Shown here: positions 59,134 through 64,000 of the stretch, one piece after another
Position numbering within the stretch: the first letter of the stretch is position 1
Layout of the letters: each line of letters starts with the position of its first letter
Translations under genes and position numbers: made by a program
Source of the DNA: Labia minor
Taxonomy: Eukaryota > Arthropoda > Insecta > Dermaptera > Spongiphoridae
Reading direction: 5' to 3'
Length of the DNA: 64,000 nt
Assembly (NCBI GenBank): GCA_963082975.1
Contig: OY720350.1
Coordinates: forward strand, 40,665,851-40,729,850
The notes under the pieces: model-generated
The model's input: only the letters and a program-made list of their open reading frames with translations
The model's database searches: none
What the model was told of the DNA's origin: nothing

Positions 59134-60007
59134 CGATGGTGGGGTGAAAAGTTACCGGCCTGAACAAGAAATACAAACTAGGTCTACTTTTGGAGCGGCG
59201 TCCTACAGTATCATTCCTACCGAGCTTGTATGTACAGTTTCAGCCCATCGCTACGTTAGTTTGCGTTTGAGAGCACATTGCGCGAGACGCTTCCGTTGTT
59301 TTCGTGAAAATCGAAAAATTGGAAAAACGTGCTGTCATCAAATACTTCTATTTGAAAGGTTTTACACCAAAACAAATAAAAGAAGAGATGGATTCATTAT
59401 AGGAGACTCCTCCCCATCATATTCAACTATTAGGCAGTAGGTTTCTGAATTTAAAATGGGTCGTATAAGCACCTCTGACGAGCCTCGTTCAGGACTGCCC
59501 GTTGAGGTCACAACATCAGAAATGATTGCGAAAATTCATAAAATAGTGTTGGAAGACCGCAGGTTGAAAGTGCATGAGATAGCTGAGACCTGTACGATAT
59601 CAGTTAAACATGTGCGAAATATTTTGCACAACCATTTGAATATAGAAAAGCTGTGTACAAGCTGGGTGCCGCGTTCGCTAACGTTAAACCAAAAACTGCT
59701 TCGAAAAACCATTTCTACCGACAATTTGGCGGTATTTAGGCGTAATCCAAACGAATTTTTGCGTCGACTCATAATTGTTGATGAGACTTGGGTCCACGAC
59801 TACACTCCTGAAAATAAAGAACAGTCAAAACAGTGGGTTGGAATCTGTAAATCAGTATTTTGAGGAGCTTGACGAATCTACGTTTAAAACTGGCATAACT
59901 AAATTAGAACACCGTTTTGAGAAATGGATCAGTATTGATGAAGATTATGTTGAAAAATAAATCGAAAAATTTCTTGGTCAGGCCGGAAACTTTTCACCCC
60001 GCCCTCG
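59134..60007 (+). mobile_element. Mariner element with intact TIRs and internal deletion (copy M1)
   Basis: Flanked by TA at 59132-59133 and 60008-60009. The 30-bp inverted repeats begin CGATGGTGGGGTGAAAAGTT (59134-59163) and end AACTTTTCACCCCGCCCTCG (59978-60007), with three mismatches. A mariner is normally about 1.3 kb. This one is 874 bp because the transposase has lost its middle. With its ends preserved it could in principle have been moved in trans by a related transposase. Confidence 0.9.
59304..59960 (+). pseudogene. Mariner transposase pseudogene
   Basis: Reading from about 59304 (ATG position now GTG) gives a KRAVIKYFYLKGFTPKQIKE N-terminal helix region, then a stop and a frameshift. 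From about 59447 it is open: GRISTSDEPRSGLPVEV, a second helix-turn-helix region, WVPRSLT (family motif WVPHELT), and VDETWVHDYTPE carrying the first catalytic Asp. After KEQSKQW it jumps to VNQYFEELDESTFKTGI and ends DEDYVEK, in another frame. Roughly 140 residues are missing, including the second and third catalytic Asp residues (HDNA and PYSPDL regions). The protein is certainly inactive. Confidence 0.9.
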
Positions 60008-60009
60008 TA

Positions 60010-60088
60010 TGTTAGTATTTTGTTCTTGATATTACCTCACACCCAATCAGACCGTTTGTGAATTAACCGTTAATTCAAAACAATAATT
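60010..60088. other. Right flank of the mariner
   Basis: Short unremarkable flank. Confidence 0.4.
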
Positions 60089-60274
60089 TTATTTGGGATT
60101 GTAGAAATAGATATAAATACAACGCTCGAATCTTTTCTTTTTGGGACATTGAAGAAGAACATCATTTTGTAGTTCTTCTGCTGCTTCATGACATGCAAAC
60201 ACATGCTGATTATTATTTATGTAATGTTTAACCTTTCTAGCAGTTTTTAGATTAACAATACTTTTGAATTTACA
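60089..60274 (-). pseudogene. Short minus-strand open frame, possible coding remnant
   Basis: On the minus strand about 61 codons are open between a TGA and a TAA. They read KTARKVKHYINNNQHVFACH, AAEELQNDVLLQCPKKKRFE and so on, with a balanced Cys/His/Lys/Glu composition unlike translated A/T repeat. No start codon and no recognised domain. It could be a fragment of an older transposon into which the mariner inserted, or an exon piece. I see no convincing splice sites. Confidence 0.25.
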
Positions 60275-60879
60275 CTTTCAAACTTTTTCTCTCCACTTCT
60301 TTGTTTTGCATATTCACATAAATGCTTTTAAATGATCTAATCTACCTTTAAAACTAATTGGCTCAGAAAATGAGTGTCTCCACAAGGAATTAAGGACTAT
60401 CAACAAACGATTTCTATAAAAGAAATGGATACAACATTATTTCTGCAATTAGTTCAAAATTTAACTTATTGTAAGCTTATATACTTGCAATACAGCAACA
60501 AACTGTATTATTTTATTATTATGATAGTTTTTCACTGTTCACATCGGTATATTTAGTAGTGTTCTCTAATAATATATTCATTTTTTAAAAATATATTAAA
60601 TTTCTAAGATTATTTACTAACATCTTTCTCTTTAAAAATCTAAAAACTATTTATCAAGCAAGTCAAGCGAGTTTTGATAATTATTCTGTTAATAATCAAA
60701 TTTAACTAAATATAGATACTAAAAATTATTATGGACAATATAAAAAAATACCAATCTTTTTTTCTTCAAATATAATTTAAAATTACTATTGGTTAGCTCT
60801 ATGGAAGTATAAAAAATCTCTCTAAATAGCTTCTGGTTTAATAAAAATATATAGTTTTATATATTTCAATAAGATTGAT

Positions 60880-61330
60880 AAAAAAAACAACAATAAAAAC
60901 AGATGAAGGGAAACCAACCAAATAAAGAATTTATTAATATAAAATGAAATGGAAGGGAGAAAATGAGAGAGCGAGAGAATGAAAATGAGACGTTTTGGTT
61001 CCGTTTGTGGTTATGCACAGGGTCCATTGGCTGCCTGACTGGTTGCTTGTGGTTCCCAAAATGAAAATAACTAATTACATCCGAGAGAGAGAGAGAAAAA
61101 AAAACAACAACAAACGAATAATGCATACATGTACAAGTGGAGAGGTTGAAAACAAAGGGAGGAATGTGTCTGCTGGTGGAAATTAAGTAGTCGTGTATTC
61201 AGTCATGTGTTGAAAAAATGGATATGTGGATATTAAACACGTTAACGAAATTGACCACAAAACAGATTGTGGTGACAAAAAACGGTCAACAACAAAAATC
61301 ATGTTACTAGTAAGATGATCGTTTGGGTAA
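60880..61330. other. Single-copy island with GAGA tracts
   Basis: Includes AAATGAGAGAGCGAGAGAAT (about 60961-60980) and CCGAGAGAGAGAGA (61080-61094), with a more complex core between. Short frames on both strands have no domain. Candidate regulatory DNA. Confidence 0.35.
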
Positions 61331-61556
61331 CAAATCAGAAATAATGAAAGCAGTTGCATGCATCTGTGGTTTGTGCCATCATTTTGGTTTATATTATATT
61401 AACAAGAGCTATTTAAAATTCCAAAATAGATTGAAAATGAATAGAGATATTTTTAAATTAATATACTATCTAAATGGATTGCATTTCTTTATTTTATATA
61501 ACTAATATTATATTGATATACTTACATAATTGAAAGAATAAATATTTAAAAGGACA

Positions 61557-61756
61557 AAATGCAAGAGGTAAATATGGATGACGTAGTTAGTGATGTCATA
61601 TAAATTTAAATTAAGAAAATACTAATTAAGATGATTTTTCCTGAGGCTGAAACAAATACACAGTTTTTTCTTTGTAAAAATTATCTATGGAGTGAATTTC
61701 ACAAATATCCATCGAGCGGTTAATTAATAAATTAATCTCCTAAATATACAAATAGT
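61557..61756 (+). repeat. Family F repeat, copy F2
   Basis: GCAAGAGGTAAATATGGATG, then GTCATATAAATTTAAATTAA, TTTCTTTGTAAAAATTATCT, GGAGTGAATTTCACAAATAT and CATCGAGCGGTTAATTAATA. About 95% similar to F3 by eye, in the same orientation. Confidence 0.7.
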
Positions 61757-62197
61757 TCAAAAAATAAATAAAAAAAATTTCAATTATTTTACAGGAACAG
61801 GAATGAAAAATTATTTATCTATTCTTTTCTATTTCTATTTAATATTATTAAATCATATTTATTCAATTGTTCATATTGAATAAGATATTCATAAAAATTA
61901 TCATTTTGAATGAATATTAATTAAAGAAAAAAATTGTATTTAAAATATCATAAATAATATGTACAATATGTTTTCAAGATTGAAACACACAAACATAATT
62001 TATATACTTACAATGTTTGCAAGACAAATAAGATCACTTTTAGATTTTTTTTAGAGAAAGATTAATAAATATAATTCGTAATTTGATTCTAAAATATTAT
62101 TAAAATAAATATTTTTAATTTTATTTCGAAATTAAATAAAAAATTTTAAAATATTTTAATTATAAAAAAATATTAATACATTTTCAATTAAAAAAGA

Positions 62198-62440
62198 ATG
62201 GCAAGAGGTAAATATGAATGACGTAGTTAGTATGTCATATAAATTTAAATTAAGAAAATACTAATGAAGATTATTTTTTCTGAGGGTGAAACAAATACAG
62301 CAGTTTTTTCTTTGTAAAAATTATCTATGGAGTGAATTTCACAAATATCCATCGAGCGGTTAATTAATAAATTAATCTCAAATATATATATATATATATA
62401 TGTATGTACAATTTTTGCTAGTATAATAAGATAAGATATA
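62198..62440 (+). repeat. Family F repeat, copy F3
   Basis: Starts TGGCAAGAGGTAAATATGAA, follows F2 through CATCGAGCGGTTAATTAATA, then has a TA tract and ends GCTAGTATAATAAGATAAGA, as F1 does. The 62010 region (ACAATGTTTGCAAGACAAAT) repeats the start of F1. Confidence 0.7.
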
Positions 62441-64000
62441 TATATTTAATTTATTGAATATATATTTATTTTATTTTTAATGAAATAAGAATAATTTAAC
62501 AATTAAATCAATCAATTTATTATTTAAAAAGAAAGAAATATTAAATAAAATCAATTAATTACATTTTATATTTATTTTAGTTGAGGATATATATAAATAA
62601 ATTAGTAAGTTATCTATTAAAATATTGAAATACAAATGAAGGGTAAATCCTTCATTCTGTTTTTTTTTTGTTATACTTTTATTAAATTAATCATTTCAAT
62701 GGGAATATTCCCAGGTTTTTATATTTAAATTTAATTAAGTTAAATAAGAGTATTTAGTTAGAATTAGTTATAGAGTCAAGACATTAAATTAGTTAGTTAG
62801 TTAGTATTGAAGTACATATCTAAATCATGCAATTCTCTTTGAAAGATGTATATATATATATATATATACTCTATAATCGAGTAGTATAATATTTAACATT
62901 AAATAGCTTATTAATGAACACTTTAAGTAAAACCACAAAAACAAAAAAAAAATATTTGAGGTCTACCGGCCATACAAAAGATATCCAAGTGTCTCTTTGA
63001 TAGTTAACAAAAAAGATTAAACCAAAAAACAAAAAACAAAAAAGAAAACAAAAAACAATAGCACTAATCTATTTTACTAATTAACTAGATTGATTTTTTT
63101 TTAAGATCATGCTTTATTCTAGTATCCTTGTTAGTCAAAAGTTTTTAATTAAATATTAATTGAAATATTTCAATTTTCATTAAACAGATGCTATTATCAT
63201 TAACTCAATTGAAAATAAGAATACGTTTAATTATTTATAAAAAAAAAAAAAAACTTTTTTTTATGTTTTGTTGTAAATTACTTATATGTTATTACATATT
63301 TAATAAAAAAAACATCTGGATTAAAGAAAATATTATTTTTTCTTATCATTAATATTACAATAATTATAATATGTATATCGTTTTAAAACCAACGTTTTTA
63401 GTTATTAGCTAATATTAAAAATTAATTTTCTTCTTTTTATTAATTTTTTTATAATTATTAATTAATAATGTTTTTATAAAAAAAATATAAAATATTAATA
63501 AATTTTTTGAAAAAATATAAGACAACCGCCCATAATTTTTTTTTTAATTTTTTTTTTTTGATTGTTAAGAATGATCTTAACATTTTTGATAAAAAAAAGA
63601 TCTCAGGAGTAAAAAAACTTGTATTCATCCAAATATTTGTATAAATTTAAATTAATTAGATTAAAAATTAGTAGAAAATTAAAATTTTTCTTTTTTAAGT
63701 TTATAAGAGTTGTTAATTAAATCTGTTTTTAAAAAAAAATAACATTTACTTAATTATTTTTAGACTAAGATTGTCTAAAGTCTAAATATTAATGCTATCT
63801 TATTATTTTCAAAACAATTATTTTAAATTGAAAATATTTTTCTTTCAAGTACTTTTTAAAAATTATTTATGATATTAATGTCGGATCCTAGTCTAAAAGT
63901 CTAAATCATAGATTATTTTAGAATTATCTTAAATTATATCCTCCTTCACTAAGCTATCTCTAGAATTCATATATTTCATATTTCATATATAAATTGAAAA
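62441..64000. other. AT-rich sequence, no feature seen
   Basis: The last 1.5 kb is extremely A/T-rich with many homopolymer runs and a TA tract (62849-62868). No gene, known element or shared repeat recognised. Confidence 0.6.

Noticed and set aside
1..64000. A complete novel gene system or operon
   Set aside because: No set of adjacent intact genes exists in the window. All recognisable coding is from broken mobile elements, apart from one exon candidate.

Overview
The window is non-coding, very AT-rich animal DNA, most likely from an arthropod and probably an insect. The evidence is long A/T stretches, many microsatellites, mariner, hAT, LINE and SINE remnants, and no operon-like coding. 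I could not identify a species. No complete host gene is visible. The only host-gene candidate is one 110-nt internal exon on the minus strand (29225-29334) with good splice sites on both sides.

Most of the recognisable sequence belongs to dispersed repeats. Family A has about a dozen copies in both orientations (5.6, 12.0, 13.6, 14.9, 17.8/22.6, 22.7, 24.9, 26.7, 33.9, 38.4, 44.7, 45.4 and 48.3 kb). Family B has four copies (18.2, 26.0, 41.3, 50.5 kb) and family C one (31.8 kb). Their sequences differ but their layout is the same: a TTTTTAC-type left end, a short motif inverted near the right end, and a small hairpin that closes the right end. This matches non-autonomous Helentron/Helitron2 (DINE-1/HINE-like) elements. 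It is the most coherent system-level observation in the window.

Classical DNA transposons are also present. An internally deleted mariner with clean 30-bp inverted repeats lies at 59134-60007, and a more decayed mariner at 29416-29897. hAT-type non-autonomous elements lie at 7453-7817 and 40834-41189 (both with exact 8-bp target duplications), at 47760-48102, and at 37925-39091, the last interrupted by a nested A copy. A 1.6-kb element at 54142-55728 has inverted repeats of about 470 bp around a broken transposase-like segment. A 238-bp palindromic element bounded by TTAA is at 318-555, with a half copy at 42902. Retroelements include three C-terminal fragments of one LINE family (9.5, 28.1, 36.6 kb), the 3' end of an R2/R4-like LINE with a restriction-like endonuclease motif (31123-31748), a tRNA-derived SINE (3826-4099), and fold-back copies of a Penelope-like family (1072, 30118, 39410).

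Between the repeats lie higher-complexity, apparently single-copy islands (about 2.3, 7.0, 10.7, 14.2, 17.3, 30.7, 34.5, 39.9, 44.2, 49.4, 52.8, 57.9 and 60.9 kb). Several carry GAGA/CTCT tracts. They look more like conserved non-coding or regulatory DNA than exons, so the window may be an intergenic desert or a very large intron. That is inference and needs cross-species alignment. The rest is low-complexity A/T sequence in which I see no supported feature.
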